64,000 nucleotides of DNA from Trichaptum fuscoviolaceum (GCA_910574455.1 CAJSYZ010000006.1:496001-560000); one strand, 5' to 3'; counted from the stretch's first letter, positions 33,486 to 45,198 are shown. The notes: generated by a model from the letters alone, not told the origin. Translations and numbers: made by a program.

Positions 33486-35128
33486 TCAATGTCTCAGTGT
33501 TTCCCTCATATCTTTTTCTTCGAGCAGATCTAACTCGCTTAAGGTCAGGTGAACAACATTTAGGCCCTCTGCCAACGTCTTCGAGACTGAAATAGCATTT
33601 GTGTCTGGAGCGTATAATTCGAACAACCTCTTTATAGATCCGATATGGTTGCACGATACTAGATGATCGAAAGCCAGCACTCGTCTCAATTGCAACGGCA
33701 ACTGGTAGTTCTCGAAAAACGCGCAGCTGTGTTCAAAAATATCTGCTCGTGATAAAGAGGAGTGTTTTAAAGGCAGAATTATGCCACACTTGGCAAAAGC
33801 TGTTGCCATGGCTGATCCGCAAGCTTCGGTCTCCTCTTTCATCGTCTGACTCCCCAGCTCGAGAACGGTGCTCTTTATCAGTTCAAGAACACCCGCGCTA
33901 GTTGTCTCCTCGAGCCCATTCGCATTAACTATTTTCGAGATAACGAGATGATGCATTAATTCCGAGAACGAGAGAAAGAGCTTTGATTCCTCCAGTATAG
34001 AATGAGTGCGGCTGTTCAAGCACTGTCTACGGGAAAGCAATTGCATCCTCTCTCTTCTGAGACGGATAGTTTCTTCCGATTGAGGACGCAATGTATCCCA
34101 TTCTGTAATATGAGTAAATGGATAAGTTGGTGCCAGGTACTTCTTTAACAGTAAATCGGACGATACCTGTCTCCTCCAGTAGTCGGGCTTGTCCAACCAA
34201 GGTGTGCCACTTCCAGCCTCGTGCATCTAGAGCAGCGGAGTAGTCCTCTTTCAAATGGCCTAGGTCGTCCAATCGACGATGAATTTTATTCGATGGTCAG
34301 AACGATCGACTCGAGTTTTAACAAGACGACTCACGATGCGCACCGCATTTGCTTCAGGTCCTCCTTCTGTCTCAGCACGTCTTCCCTTCTTTTCCTCAAC
34401 CAGCTTTCGATTGCACCTGAGAACTCGCACTTGACACTGGCCAGCAACTTCCCTTCTGGTTTCATCCTTTGTGGGCTTTAGAGTGGGACGGAAGAAGGAG
34501 AATGAACTTTCTTACTCTTTCTCGCATTTTGTACACAACCTTGTTCTGGCTCGGATATCTACAGCCCTCCGACAATGGGCACCGCAATGCTACGAAATTA
34601 GGAGATTTGGTGAAATGACAGCTTAATACTAACTCACTGTGCAGATGTTTTCGAACAATAGGCTAGCATATCTAGGGTTAGAGATGTCAGGAGGACAGGG
34701 TGGCGTCCCGAGGTTTTGCTCCGCAGCCTTCCAGATACATATCGTAGACATTAACATAAGCATCTTCCGCGAGGACTTCGAAGATCTCGCTATGCTCAAA
34801 AGATCTTTCGGATACAGGTGACAAAAGATCTAATGCAGCTGTTAGATATCATACTAATGACAACTATGTCCAAAACCTACTTCAATAATCCTCGAGCATA
34901 GTCATTATTAATGCGAGTTATGCCCCGGGTCCTTCTCATTCTTGGTCTGACATTCGGGGTGGTATCGTCGCCTTTATCTGAAGGCCCTTTGATCCTGGCA
35001 CGCTTTTTCAGCAGATCTTCAGGAGAGGGCTATGCGCTTCGTCTGCAGAATAGTGAGTATAGAGCATAGCGCCAGCAGAAGCAGAAGACTCAGGAGATAA
35101 CTCACTTGGATGGACGAGTGGAACTCAT
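33486..35128 (-). pseudogene. F-box gene, broken inverted duplicate of 53885-55978
   Basis: The minus strand matches the intact F-box gene at 53885-55978 exon by exon: start MSSTRPSK (ATG 35128-35126), the F-box half ILC/IFCHLxPxDLLSIAR, ESWLRKRREDVLRQKEDLKQ, FEHSCAFFE, LYAPDTNAISVSKTLAEGLN and LSELDL. It is damaged. Exon 2 has TAG at 35030-35032 where the intact copy has TCG. About 14 bases are missing near 34900-34915, so the MPNDVIIE start of the F-box is lost and the frame shifts. The C-terminal part after LSELDL (CxRC finger and last two exons) is missing, replaced by LEEKDMRETLRH-stop. The central segment still has a long open frame (34226-33486). A truncated protein without an F-box cannot be excluded. 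Confidence 0.85.
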
Positions 35129-35630
35129 GTCGACAGGCTTATATGAGTTATCGTGCCTACTATTCAAGATACTCAAAGATGCCTGATATATGTGTGTTCG
35201 AAGTTGGGGGGAAGGAAGATGGTAGACAGGGATAAGGTACAGGAGTCACGGTGTTATGGCTCCGCGCGCGTTCAAGTTGACTCTGCACGTGACGTGACGC
35301 TATGGACGTGCTACATAAGTCACTAGACTTCTGTGACAAGACTCAGATTACGTCTTATGTCACGTGGCGCCTTCCCAGGGTGCCACACGGTGAGTTTTCA
35401 AGTTATTCGAATTTCGCAAGACTCTCTTTCTCTCTTGTTCGTGAAATGCCAACAATCCGCTCTTGAGAATAGTCGCATCGCTGAATATCTCACAGAACAC
35501 CACTTCTGAAAAGCAAGCTGTGGGTTGCACTAACATTTGTACTCTAGTACTATAGTAGGCCCGGTCACCAATAGTTTGAAGTCTACTACCAGCCCACAAC
35601 ATCCTGCCAGTGATGCCGCTAATTAACAAA
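35129..35630 (-). repeat. Upstream part of the inverted F-box duplication
   Basis: The promoter of the broken F-box copy also matches that of the intact copy. A block around 35240-35300 (minus) parallels 53715-53772 (plus), and 35385-35510 parallels 53510-53640. So the duplicated segment is at least about 2.1 kb, including about 450 bp of upstream DNA. Confidence 0.7.
35286..35291 (-). promoter_or_regulatory. CACGTG box in conserved F-box promoter (broken copy)
   Basis: The palindrome CACGTG lies in the block GCGTCACGTCACGTGCAGAG that is shared with the intact copy, about 160 bp before the ATG. It may be a bHLH or bZIP binding site; this is inferred from the motif alone. Confidence 0.45.
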
Positions 35631-36389
35631 CATACACTTTATTCACTAACTATCACTATCTATCCTGTTTTCTTTAGACAGAAGGCCATTACCGCGACCT
35701 GACTCAGGGAATTGCTACTCCTGAAGAAGTAAATATTGGCATGTACTATACATACTTACTTCTTCGGTTTTAGTTGGTCTGACTCTGTTATGCTTGATCA
35801 ACATTGACTGAAGTTCGACAGCAATCGTGCTCGTGAGAAGTGATGCTACTGTGAACGCCGGCCCTGCCAAATTAACGGTGTAGTGCTCGAAGATACGTAA
35901 AAAAACCAGCACTGGCACAGCCTCAGGCTCAAGCCCAGGTTTACACTTTTGGGGGTTTTGTTATCTGCTCTTTAGCTTGCTCATCGCTTCCTCTACAGAT
36001 TAATCTGAACCTGACGCGGCGAATGTCTCTGTGCTGATCCTGTATGACGGTCACCCATCATTCCTATCCGAAATAGGTTAAGAAGGTAAAGAATGATGCG
36101 ATGCTCTTGGCACGGTCAAGTTGCGGTGAAAAACGGGTCTCGCTTCTGTAGTTATCCTTGAAGATCAAAGGTTCTGCACCGCATCCTCGGTATGTTGAAT
36201 CCTGAAAAGTATTCAAACTCTTCGATTAAGCGACAAATGAACTGCAAATGGCCCCACTTACATCAAATACCCTAAGCACGCGTTTTCTTACCGAGCTCGT
36301 TGGGCGCTGTGTGATAAGGTGCTTCTGGTGTATAAATCATTCGAATCTCCGAGCAGATATGCTGGTACTGTCCCGGAAATCTGACTCGT
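35631..36389. other. Intergenic, upstream of receptor 2
   Basis: Searched by eye for short CaaX-ending frames on both strands; none found. A frame ending Cys-Thr-Leu-Val-Leu-stop occurs nearby at 35546, but the Cys is one residue too far from the stop. No gene is called. Confidence 0.4.
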
Positions 36390-37805
36390 ATGGACCCGAC
36401 CTATCCTCTCGTTCCGATTGCGAATTTCATTTCATTCTTCCTGGTCGTGCTTGCTCTTCTTGTCACCGCCGGCCGACCATGGAATATCGGAGTGTGCATG
36501 TTTGCGATATGGACCGCTCTTTCCTGCGCAATCACTGCAGTCAACACGATCGTTTGGAAAGATAACTTTGACATCGTGGCACCTGTGTGGTGTGATATCA
36601 GTGAGTGATTAAGTTGTATCTCAGCGCGATACGCTATTTATCATCTCTGACGACACAGCTAGCCACTTTGTCGTCGGCTTCAATGTAGCCATCCCAGCAT
36701 GTTCACTTGTCATTACGAGGCGGATCTCAGAGATCACGCGTCTCCGAAGCTTGGTAGAGAAAAAACAGGTTTGTGTTCATTTACGTAGTATACGCTTTAT
36801 TGAGCGCTTTCGTTACACGATATCAGCGCCGTCGTGAGGATATTCTAGATCTGGTTATATGCATTGGTATACCTATTCTACTTATGGTTGACTGTACGTG
36901 TGCTCTCCGCATTCTTACAGGATGTTGTTGCAAATGTAACGTCTACTTGCAGACTACGTCGTACAGGGCTCACGCTTTCAAATTTTGGAAGAGTTTGGGT
37001 GTGCACCAGCACCTATAGGGTCTGGAGTGGAGATATTGTTGGAGCAGGTGTGGTATGTCGGTATACCTTTGATCTCAACCGTCTTGTATCTCCGTGAGTG
37101 GTCTTCGTATAATCTACATTCAGATCACCGCTGAAGCTGTCTGAAGCGAAAATTGTATGGCATTTCTATTATCAGCGCCGGGAGATGAACGAATTTTTAT
37201 CGAGCAGTGGATCCATGAGCCATAATACATACCTGCGAATTCTTGCTCTAGGTTGCCTCGACGTTTTCGTTACCTTACCAATCGGAGTTCTGGGTCTCGC
37301 TGTTGACGTCAAAGAGAACCGAATCGTATTCTATCAAGGATGGACTACGATTCACTCGTTTTGGGAACCCCAGCAAGTCACGAAGGAGATGTGGACTGTT
37401 ACGCCATTCGGAACATTCGACGTGAAATGGAATGAATGGATCAGTGTTTTCTTCGCGCTCGTCTTCTTTGTTCTCTTCGGGCTCACATCGGAAGCCCGGG
37501 AAAAGTACAAACGCGCATTGCGATTCGTCCTTCGACCCGTCGGTTTAAAACATGTCTCTACAGACACAGTGCTATCGGATGTCGTATTCGACACACAACA
37601 TGTCGGAAATGATGCAATCTCAGTGTCATTCGGGTACGTCTGAGCATAGAAAATTTCCTTTCAGAAGCCAGATTGTTGGACTCACACATGTCTCACCAGT
37701 GCGTCAACGAGAGTGTCGTCCAACGATGATGTGGAACTCGCTGCTCCTGCAGACCTGGAGGAGGGTAAGGAGAAACCGTCTGCGACATCATACGGGAAGG
37801 ACTAG
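36390..37805 (+). CDS. STE3-type pheromone receptor 2
   Basis: Six exons (36390-36600, 36659-36768, 36827-36893, 36953-37093, 37147-37633, 37700-37805) encode 373 aa. All exon lengths equal those of receptor 1. Key blocks are MDPTYPLVPIANFISFFLVV, RPWNIGVCMFAIWTALSCAI, HFVVGFNVAIPACSLVITRR, REDILDLVICIGIPILLMVD, GSRFQILEEFGCAPAPIGSG, WHFYYQRREMNEFLSS and TPFGTFDVKWNEWISVFFAL. Seven membrane spans are predicted. The tails differ from receptor 1 most (ending PSATSYGKD), as does the loop ITKEMW region context (IHSFWEPQQVTKEMW against LHTDWEPLGITKEMW). It arose by duplication with receptor 1, and extracellular-loop differences could give different pheromone specificity. The broken F-box gene lies between them. 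Confidence 0.93.
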
Positions 37806-38492
37806 TGATGGTACTCGAGTCCTTCGGCTTATATACTATCTCTAGGAAACCATGTAAATCAATCTATCCTGTGCTTGAGTGACGCGCTGATCCTCGAAGC
37901 ATCGGATACTAATATCGGGTCAACTCTGTGTATGTATTCTATACTCAATTTCATCAAACATCGTTTGATCCGTATGTATCAAGTTTTTTACGATTTAGCT
38001 CTTTGGCTGCTTAAATTCCTGTCTTTCATCACAAAATGCATAAAGGTAATTACAACATCGCAGGGAATAGTAATTTGGGCATCACCGTCTGGAAAGAGGA
38101 TGTATAATCCAGGTGTAGAAAGCAACAAGATGTACAATGCTATAAAGGGTCGAATAGTAGTAATAATAAGGATAATGGAAGATAGATGAAAATGTTCAAG
38201 TCGATACTGTCTGAGCACAAGAACACTTGCTATACTTCAGATATATCTGATAGTACAAAGGCAATGTAGAAAGGAATATGGGTTGTAGAAAGGAATATGG
38301 GTTGTAGAAAGGAATATGGGTCGAAATATGTAGATCATAAAGATAGCATCAAGTGAAGAGCATTGTCATAATAAGGACGCGAGGGTTCCTCAACTGAATG
38401 GGGGAAAACGGGTTGGAGTGAAGGCGAGCGTGAGGATCGATAAAATCAGCTTCCGGGAGTGCCAAGGTGTGTAACTGAAAATTTACAAATGG
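37806..38492. other. Intergenic with 19-bp triple repeat
   Basis: No gene is supported. A word reading Cys-Thr-Met-Leu-stop occurs at 38131-38145, but a stop codon lies only five codons upstream, so it is not a pheromone gene. Confidence 0.5.
38266..38322 (+). repeat. 19-bp tandem repeat, three copies
   Basis: GTAGAAAGGAATATGGGTT is repeated head to tail three times; the third copy ends in TC instead of TT. Confidence 0.9.
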
Positions 38493-38870
38493 TTAGCGGT
38501 AGAAAAACAGCTTTACAGCACCACGAGCCTTCGGCGATTGCGGTGTAGGAATATTATCGCCGCTGAAATTATCCTCAGGCAGAGGCGGTGTGCCAGATAA
38601 AGCCTTCCACAAGTCGCCGAATTTACTCTCTGAATTCAAGTTGTCTTTTGAGGACTCAGACTTCCCAATATTGGTGAAATACTGGGTGAATCTGTCAATT
38701 TGAGAATCGAGGTACACCAGGTCGTCCAGAGGGACAATGGCATTGGGAAACAGTGCCAATTCTGCTGCCAGGATATCCTCGATTTCTGAGTTGAGGACTC
38801 GGACTTGATCGTCTTTTGAAAAGGACTCGAAATTGCCAAAGTCGAAAGACGCGTGGGACTCAGGGTTCAA
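38493..38870 (-). CDS. Hypothetical protein, low confidence
   Basis: An open frame of 125 residues starts MNPESHASFDFGNFESFSKD and ends KLFFYR. Composition is protein-like (acidic, with LNSEIEDILAAELALFPNAI and DSQIDRFTQYFTNI suggesting helices). I recognise no family. A possible second exon after a GTAAAG donor would continue ALHTLALPEADFIDPHA and end near 38360. It might be the end of a longer spliced gene or chance. It lies between receptor 2 and MIS12. Confidence 0.35.
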   Translation of the reverse strand: MNPESHASFDFGNFESFSKDDQVRVLNSEIEDILAAELALFPNAIVPLDDLVYLDSQIDRFTQYFTNIGKSESSKDNLNSESKFGDLWKALSGTPPLPEDNFSGDNIPTPQSPKARGAVKLFFYR

Positions 38871-39109
38871 CTATGCTGACATAAGCCTGCCAGTGAGTGA
38901 AAAGGGACCCTGTTGCTGTGACATGTTTACGCTTCTTCTGACAAGTCACACCCACTTTCGGACAGACCCTGAGACAACAATGGCTGACATAATGTTGGTA
39001 CAAATAACATCAAAGTTTCACGACGCGTCGCGTCTGCTCCGAGTCAACCAGCACTGCACTTGCTTCTGACAGACTCTTCACTCTTCAATACTGTAGCTTT
39101 TACATTAGA

Positions 39110-40037
39110 ATGTCTGAAGTACAGCGCCGACAAGACGCTGTCGACACTACCTTAGTACCGGAACTCCTGGGGTTTTCACCTCAATTATTACTTGACGACA
39201 TCATCAGTGCAGCTGCCGATGCAATCTTCAAATGTCTCCAGGCCCTCGAAGAATTCATGCAAAATTGGGCGAGCAAACGTGCAGAGGCAGTTGGGAACGA
39301 ATGGGATGGCGTTGAAGCCGTCGAACAAGGTCTCGTTGCGTTCTCGACGTTGCTTGAGTTCCACACCGACATCGCATTCGACTTCTTCGAGGCTTGGTCA
39401 CTGCGAAACATATTTGCGGTTCCTCCAGGCGTACCCCTTGTTGCACCACATCATGCGGGAAGGAATCTTCATACTAAGCCAGAAGAGGAAACGGAGCTGA
39501 TGACAGAGATAGAAGAGCTAAGACGGAAATTAGAAAATGTGAGTTGTTTTTAATTTGCTTCCGGCTGTTCTAACTCCTCAAATTCAGCAACGACGGTTGA
39601 AACGTATGTACCAGAAAGCGCTCCTTATATCGCGCATAGGCCTGCGACGATCTCAGCGTCGTGTTGAACGATTAGCCTATCTTTCCGACCCCTCCACTGT
39701 TTCAGCACTGCGTTCACTGCCCTCTCATGTCGTCGAGCTCTTCGAAGATGCCGCTTCTCTACCTCACCTTGACCCCTCGTCGACGGGTCCACCTCCAAAA
39801 CCGGACCCAAGCAAGCGTTTATGGGAGACGGGGAAGCCTGGATACGTCAACTGGGCTATTGCGCAGTTGATCGCGAAGGCGAAGGAACAGGCATCTTCCC
39901 CTGGTGGAAGTACAGTTGTGGGCAATGCTCTAGAGCAGGCCGCTTCGGTTGGTCAAACCAAGGACGTCAAGGCTATTGCGGAAGCGTTGAAAAAGGAGGA
40001 AGAACGGATTGATGATGATGGTATGGACGCAAGTTGA
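39110..40037 (+). CDS. MIS12: MIS12/MTW1 kinetochore subunit
   Basis: Two exons (39110-39538, 39588-40037; 49-nt intron) encode 292 aa. The N-terminal Mis12 domain is clear: LVPELLGFSPQLLLDDIISA, then AVEQGLVAFSTLLEFHTDIA, FDFFEAWSLRNIFAVPPGVP and LVAPHHAGRNL. This is followed by coiled coil (ELMTEIEELRRKLEN and QRRLKRMYQKALL). Mis12 nucleates the MIND/Mis12 complex, which links inner-centromere proteins to the Ndc80 complex at the outer kinetochore. The C-terminus has VNWAIAQLIAKAKEQA, a helical segment. Length and domain order match other fungal Mis12 proteins. It is immediately downstream of the receptor cluster in this window. Confidence 0.92.
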
Positions 40038-40943
40038 ACATGTTATGGTTTCCTTACGACTCTGTATTATCTCGATCTATACTTATTCTGTATACTGCAG
40101 ATGTAGGATATTATTTTTTGTATTTTAGACTTTGGTAAACGATTGACGTTTCCGTAATCCTCGAGAACCGGTGATAATTTATTGCCTATGATATTCGTAC
40201 AATTTCCTCTCCCCGCCGGCTCATTTATCATGGACCTCCATCATGTTGTCGAATCGTGAAAGACATATGTGAAGATATTGTGGCCGATCAATTCAAGGTG
40301 GCCGCGGTTTTCTTCGTTCAGACAATGCCGATCGTCAGGGCGCTCGGTATTGTGCATTCCTCATCCCACACTAGTCAGTCAATAACGACTAATCGATCAT
40401 AGCACAATATTTTCACAGCTCGACTTCTCGACCAAGGCCACTCCTTTAGTCCTCATGGCTATGAAATCAATGGTCTTGTCTTTCACATGCGACCATGCGT
40501 AGCGAGATTCGCCAAGGGTTAAACGAACTACGCAAGCACGGAATATATATAGTGTTTTTCACAGCAAAAGGTCGCAAATCTTATCTAACGCCCCCTGCTT
40601 CTTTAGTTATCTTACAGACGATTTCTGACCACAGATAAGCTGATAGACGACACACAGCAAGATGCATATACTTTTAAGGGATACATATCCCATAACGTCT
40701 ATGGCACAGCGATACAATTTTAACCAGAGAACTGTCGCTTCTAGGCTTGCGACGATAGACTGCAATAGGTATGCTATCATTTCACCTCGATATAAAGTAG
40801 AGTTAGTTCGACTGCAGGCTACAACATTTCCCCTATAATCACCGTAGAAGACCCGGAAGAATAAAACGAACAAATAAAGATATGAGTTCAACCGCGAAAG
40901 TCATGCGTCCGACGACGGACGCGGCGATCATCGGACGGCTCAT
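40038..40943. other. Intergenic, no gene seen
   Basis: Convergent 3' region between MIS12 and the DUF6533 gene. No coding, RNA or repeat feature stands out. Confidence 0.4.
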
Positions 40944-42749
40944 TTACTGCGCTTCCCAAGTCACTACCGAAACATTGTTCGTTGGCTTCCCGGCCGGACG
41001 TTTCTGTTTGTGTACACTTTCCGCCTCACTTGGGGGAGGGGAAGGTTTCGAGGCCGTGGCACCGTAAGGTCGCAGGTCGTCCATAGTAATCTCGACATTC
41101 TTATCTACACGGATGCCAAGCTCGACTGTGTCTATCTTGGAGTCGTATCCTACGACACTTCGGCGCGAAAATGAACGGAAGATACCGCTGCGGGCTCCAC
41201 CCCGCGTGAAGGGCAGGGTGGGTTGCCGAGAGGACCGTGAACGTTCCCGGGAGGAGCGCTCGTACGCAGTATCTTTAAGCTCGATGAGAACAAATTGTTG
41301 TGAATGTGAGAATATACTCTTATACCTGAGAGGTTAAGGATGAATTTCTGGCTGAAAATCATTGTGATGGCTTGGCCGAGCGTCGTCGCTGAGGACTGGA
41401 CTCATGCCCAGTGAGTAGGAGCTAAGTAGAAACAATATATATCTTACCTGTATAGCTAGATTGTTGTTCTGAAAAAGGATGACATTCAAAACATTGAAAG
41501 CTGAAAATCATGTCAGTAAGTCTATAAAGGCAGAAGAAAGAGACGACTGACATGTTAAAGCCAAGAAATATAGGACACCCTCCTCCAACATCATACGTGT
41601 TAAGCTCGTCATCCTAAATTAAATAGTTAGAAAGTTCTGTTTGTGAAGTGATAGTGTCGCTCACATTGTTACACTCTTAGCTGAGCTGAACAAAAACCAA
41701 GTGGCGATACTCATAGCTACTGCATCAAATATCCTTTCACAGCATAAGATGTGGCACACAGTATGATGAATGGCGAACTTACATTGCTGCGAGGTAATGT
41801 AACCAAGCGAGTTTAGCCCCAGGGAGGTTCCCAGATGTACAGCTAAGATTAGCGAGGTTAGATGACTGTCAATCCCATGCAGTTTTTCGACCGTACTTAT
41901 GCTAAAGGCGGTTAAAGGGCGATATGAGCTAATGAAAAGGAAACGCTTTACATCACACGTACTTCAGAATTCTGAGACACTGAAAACGGGGTATTCCATC
42001 AGCGAGATGCGTGCTTAGGGAGCGTAGCAAGTTAATTACCGACTCGACGAACAACATTCCCCATAAGCTCGGGCTGGGAGTGGGACCATGAGTATGAGTT
42101 ACTAGCCAAAGCTCGCAAGTACTCACAACCAACGCGATGAAGAATAGTACAAGAAGTGACCAAAATACCCATCGTGACTTACGCGCAACGGCATATGTTC
42201 TGAAAGCAAGTTTGAGCATCTCCAATTTTAACCATCTATCTTAAATACCTGATGGATATGATAACTTGCGAGACCAATGTCGCTATCACTGTGTAGCGGA
42301 GAACTTGTTACACGAGAAAATAATATGATATGAACCTTTGTGCAGACACTCACATTTTAGAACAGGGGCCACAAGATAGAAATGTTTACATGCCCGCGGA
42401 GAAAAGCCAGTGCCGAAGAATCCGACATTACTCGTAATCAAAGCTGCAACGCTTATATACCGGATGAGGACGAAAAGAACGCAAGCTTTACTGCAACGGC
42501 AATCAGCAAGACGGCGACAGTGGTGAGTGACGGCGGTGAAGATTTAGCACATTTAGACTCACCTAAGACGAGTGAGAGATGATTGTTGGGAGTACAGTCT
42601 GAGCTCCCCTGGAATAGTCTGTACAAAGCTTGGAGCTCATTAGTAGCAGGCTCGGACAACCCATTGCTTGATCACTCGACTTACTCGAAAAGTGCGATAG
42701 CTAGAGAGGAAACGCGTAGATACGCCGCCACCTCAGCGTTCGATACCAT
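40944..42749 (-). CDS. DUF6533-type multi-pass membrane protein
   Basis: Confirmed N-terminal exons are 42749-42685, 42628-42563, 42490-42354 and 42303-42249; the last exon is 41272-40944 (TAA at 40946-40944). The protein begins MVSNAEVAAYLRVSSLAIAL and continues FDFVQTIPGELRLY, the D-(x)-(T)-(x)-P-x-E-x-R signature of agaricomycete DUF6533 proteins. Membrane segments follow: FVLIRYISVAALITSN, YTVIATLVSQVIISIRTYA and RWVFWSLLVLFFIALVV. Smaller exons carry SLTRMMLEEGVLYFLALT, FNVLNVILFQN and TLGQAITMIFSQKFILNLSG. The cytoplasmic tail is basic, then acidic (RSFSRRSVVGYDSKID, VDKNVEITMDD). These seven-TM-like proteins form huge families in mushrooms; function is unknown. The middle exons (about 41370-42240) are located but their borders are not all fixed. 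Confidence 0.75.
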
Positions 42750-44942
42750 GGCTGAAGCTGACGTCAGGCCACGCCAGCGTGAAATGTCTCGACGTCTGGA
42801 GCGAAACCTGATTCTGCTCTGGTCCTGATTGGCAGAAACGACGTGCTCCGGGTGAAGGGATAGGGGATGTGAACGCTCTGACCCTCTGAGCACTTTATAA
42901 TAAGTACCCTTCCCGCATCTCAATGACAAGCCCACCGCGGCAGGAGTGCGACATGTATAAGGCACACACGCTTAGTTGTGTTACGGTAGGGTCGAGTTCC
43001 GGAAGGAAAGGTCGGCTATGTGAGAGGGACTTTTCGTAATAGGTATATTTGAAGAAAGCCCGTTGCAGCATTTCGGAGCCCACTAACACCGCAAGCTCAG
43101 ATTGAAATCTGATAGGTTCTCCCAGATGCTTGTCCACCTGCACCATCACAGTAAGTTGGACTATGCTCCATGCAATCCTTTCCACGGTCATTCAAATGCA
43201 ATGTCGCTTCCGTCTGGGATAAAATTTTGAGTTTGCCGATCATGAGAAGAGGTCTCGTCAATAGACTTCGCTGGGGAAGATTGACACATGGGAATCCTAT
43301 CCATTACATCGGCTGAAAAATAAGTGAAAGTAAGACTGAAAACCATATACCACTCGAAGTCGTGATGCGCATTGGCAATAAAGCAAATTCATAGAACTTC
43401 AGATGTTGTCGGCTTCATCGTCAATGGGTGACATGGCATTCGGTTCACTTCCTATTCAAGGGAATTGTCAGAGTTACGGAATCGGAGCTCCCACGTTCAG
43501 GTCTGTAGTGAATTCTGCAAAAATACTCACGTGAAGACGGATAGCCTGAGATGCACATTCAAGTTATCGCTAAGGCGACCTTCTGATCAAACGCACATTT
43601 AAATCTCTGCATTCCAAGTGCAAAACTCCGCAACTTTACGAAAGTACGGCCTTCCGCGGTCTGCTGTGCCTTCGTCAGGGGATTGCGCACCGTTCGGAGA
43701 GAGGCGGCCATCTGAACTTCAGTTAAGTGAAGCATATTATTAGCGTTACCGAGACGAGTATCGATACAAAAAGAATATTACCGACATACCGCACGATTCG
43801 TTGGTGCAAATGATAATAGGTCAGAAGGAGCCTGTACCAATTCCGATTTTTTTTTCGGATTTTCGGGTTATGATGCCAAGGCGAGCCGCACAGTAGTGAG
43901 TTATGAGGAATTTATTGATGTGGCGTCCATATGTAGGTGAGTCAAGAGCAGTTGGCAGCGGCGTCAACACAATACGTCACGGTAAAGCTATAGGAACGAA
44001 GATATGTCCAGGAGTGGCCGCCCTTGATTCCCTGATAGTGATTATGCGACAGAACACTTTCCGGTGACAGTGAAATGATACAAGGGGATCCGTCCGAGTC
44101 TCTGTTTCTCGTATTGGTTGACTTACGAGTCACAGAATAATAACACCGTGTGATTCTATGAGCCCAGCTCATTGAGTTGCGCACTAAATGTGCGGTAATT
44201 AGAAGGCCATAAACTGTTGGGAACTTGAAAATCAAGATTGGCACTGGCATGTCTGTGCGGCATAAGCCCAGTGGTAAAAATTACTGTATAAACCCATGAA
44301 GGTACAGATTAGCAACACATCTATGGTCTGATACGCGATTCAACGTACCTGGGCCTTTTTTCACCTCAAGCGCTTTGCCAAAGCGATAATTCTATCCATT
44401 TCTATCCATTCGCAAGGAGATTTGCAGAAGTATGTAAGTAATTTATCGTTGAAATGAGCACGTAAGTTGCTCACAAGACTGTGGTCCGATCTGGCACTTC
44501 TCCATGCCATGAGTGTCTGGCCTAGGTCCAGGAGGAAGAATCCTAGCGGTCGCAAGCGCCATCATTGGTCGAGTTCCATCCTGATCCGAGATTTGCCATA
44601 TTTTCATGTTGAAGCGGAGACGTTCAGGAGACAAAGGAGATGGCTCCAGAACCGATGAAATTCAAGTTGAAAACGGAGGCTGTTCTGTCGACACCCTAAA
44701 AAAGTTCGCTCTGCAAGACCCTCGGTCAAGCCTTTTGGTGGCTTGTCTGCAGCGATGAAAAGGAGAAACCAGTAAAGCAAGTCCTACGAACAGTCAATAT
44801 AACATTGTCAGAACGTGGGGACAAGTAAAGTAATAGTTCGCGGACAATTTAAGTTCAGATAGCTGTGTTGTCTCACGATCACAATTCAATTTTATTAAAG
44901 CTCTACAATATTATATTTTGTAAAGACCAAATCAATCATCAA
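42750..44942. other. 2.2 kb gene-poor stretch
   Basis: I see no supported gene. A minus-strand frame at 42895-43191 (TVERIAWSIVQLTVMVQVDK) is protein-like in part but has no family resemblance or flanking exons. The rest shows only short chance frames. Confidence 0.4.
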
Positions 44943-45027
44943 GGTACTATAGTGTAGTGGTTATCACTCAGGATTTTGACTTAACAGTTGCTTTCCTGGA
45001 ACCCAGGTTCGAACCCTGGTAGTACCT
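44943..45027 (+). tRNA. tRNA-Gln (anticodon UUG) with a short intron
   Basis: The acceptor stem GGTACTA (44943-44949) pairs with TAGTACC (45020-45026), followed by discriminator T. The D arm (TAGTGTAGTGGTTATCAC) and the T arm (CCAGGTTCGAACCCTGG) are canonical. The anticodon stem CAGGA pairs with TCCTG. The loop reads TT-TTG-A, then an intron of about 13 nt beginning CTTAACAG, placed one base after the anticodon as in nuclear tRNA introns. The sequence closely resembles other fungal tRNA-Gln genes. It decodes CAA. Confidence 0.92.
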
Positions 45028-45198
45028 ATCCGAACATCAGATATTTTGCAAATTGCCCCACTGATCGTTTCATTCGGTGTTTAAATTTTTTAATTTTTGT
45101 CCTTGAACCCTCGATCGCGATAGATTGCACGTTGGTTTGGCGTAATGAAGAAATATATTTCATAGATTGGCTTTTACAGTACAATTGCTCATGCTCTA

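Noticed and set aside
38131..38145. Cys-Thr-Met-Leu-stop, a CaaX-like end near receptor 2
   Set aside because: An in-frame stop lies five codons upstream, so no pheromone precursor is possible.
38833..39069. Plus-strand frame ending Cys-Thr-Cys-Phe
   Set aside because: Not a normal CaaX box, and the frame overlaps another low-confidence ORF and repeat words.
42895..43191. Minus-strand frame TVERIAWSIVQLTVMVQVDK
   Set aside because: No family, no neighbouring exons that extend it, and poor end sequence.
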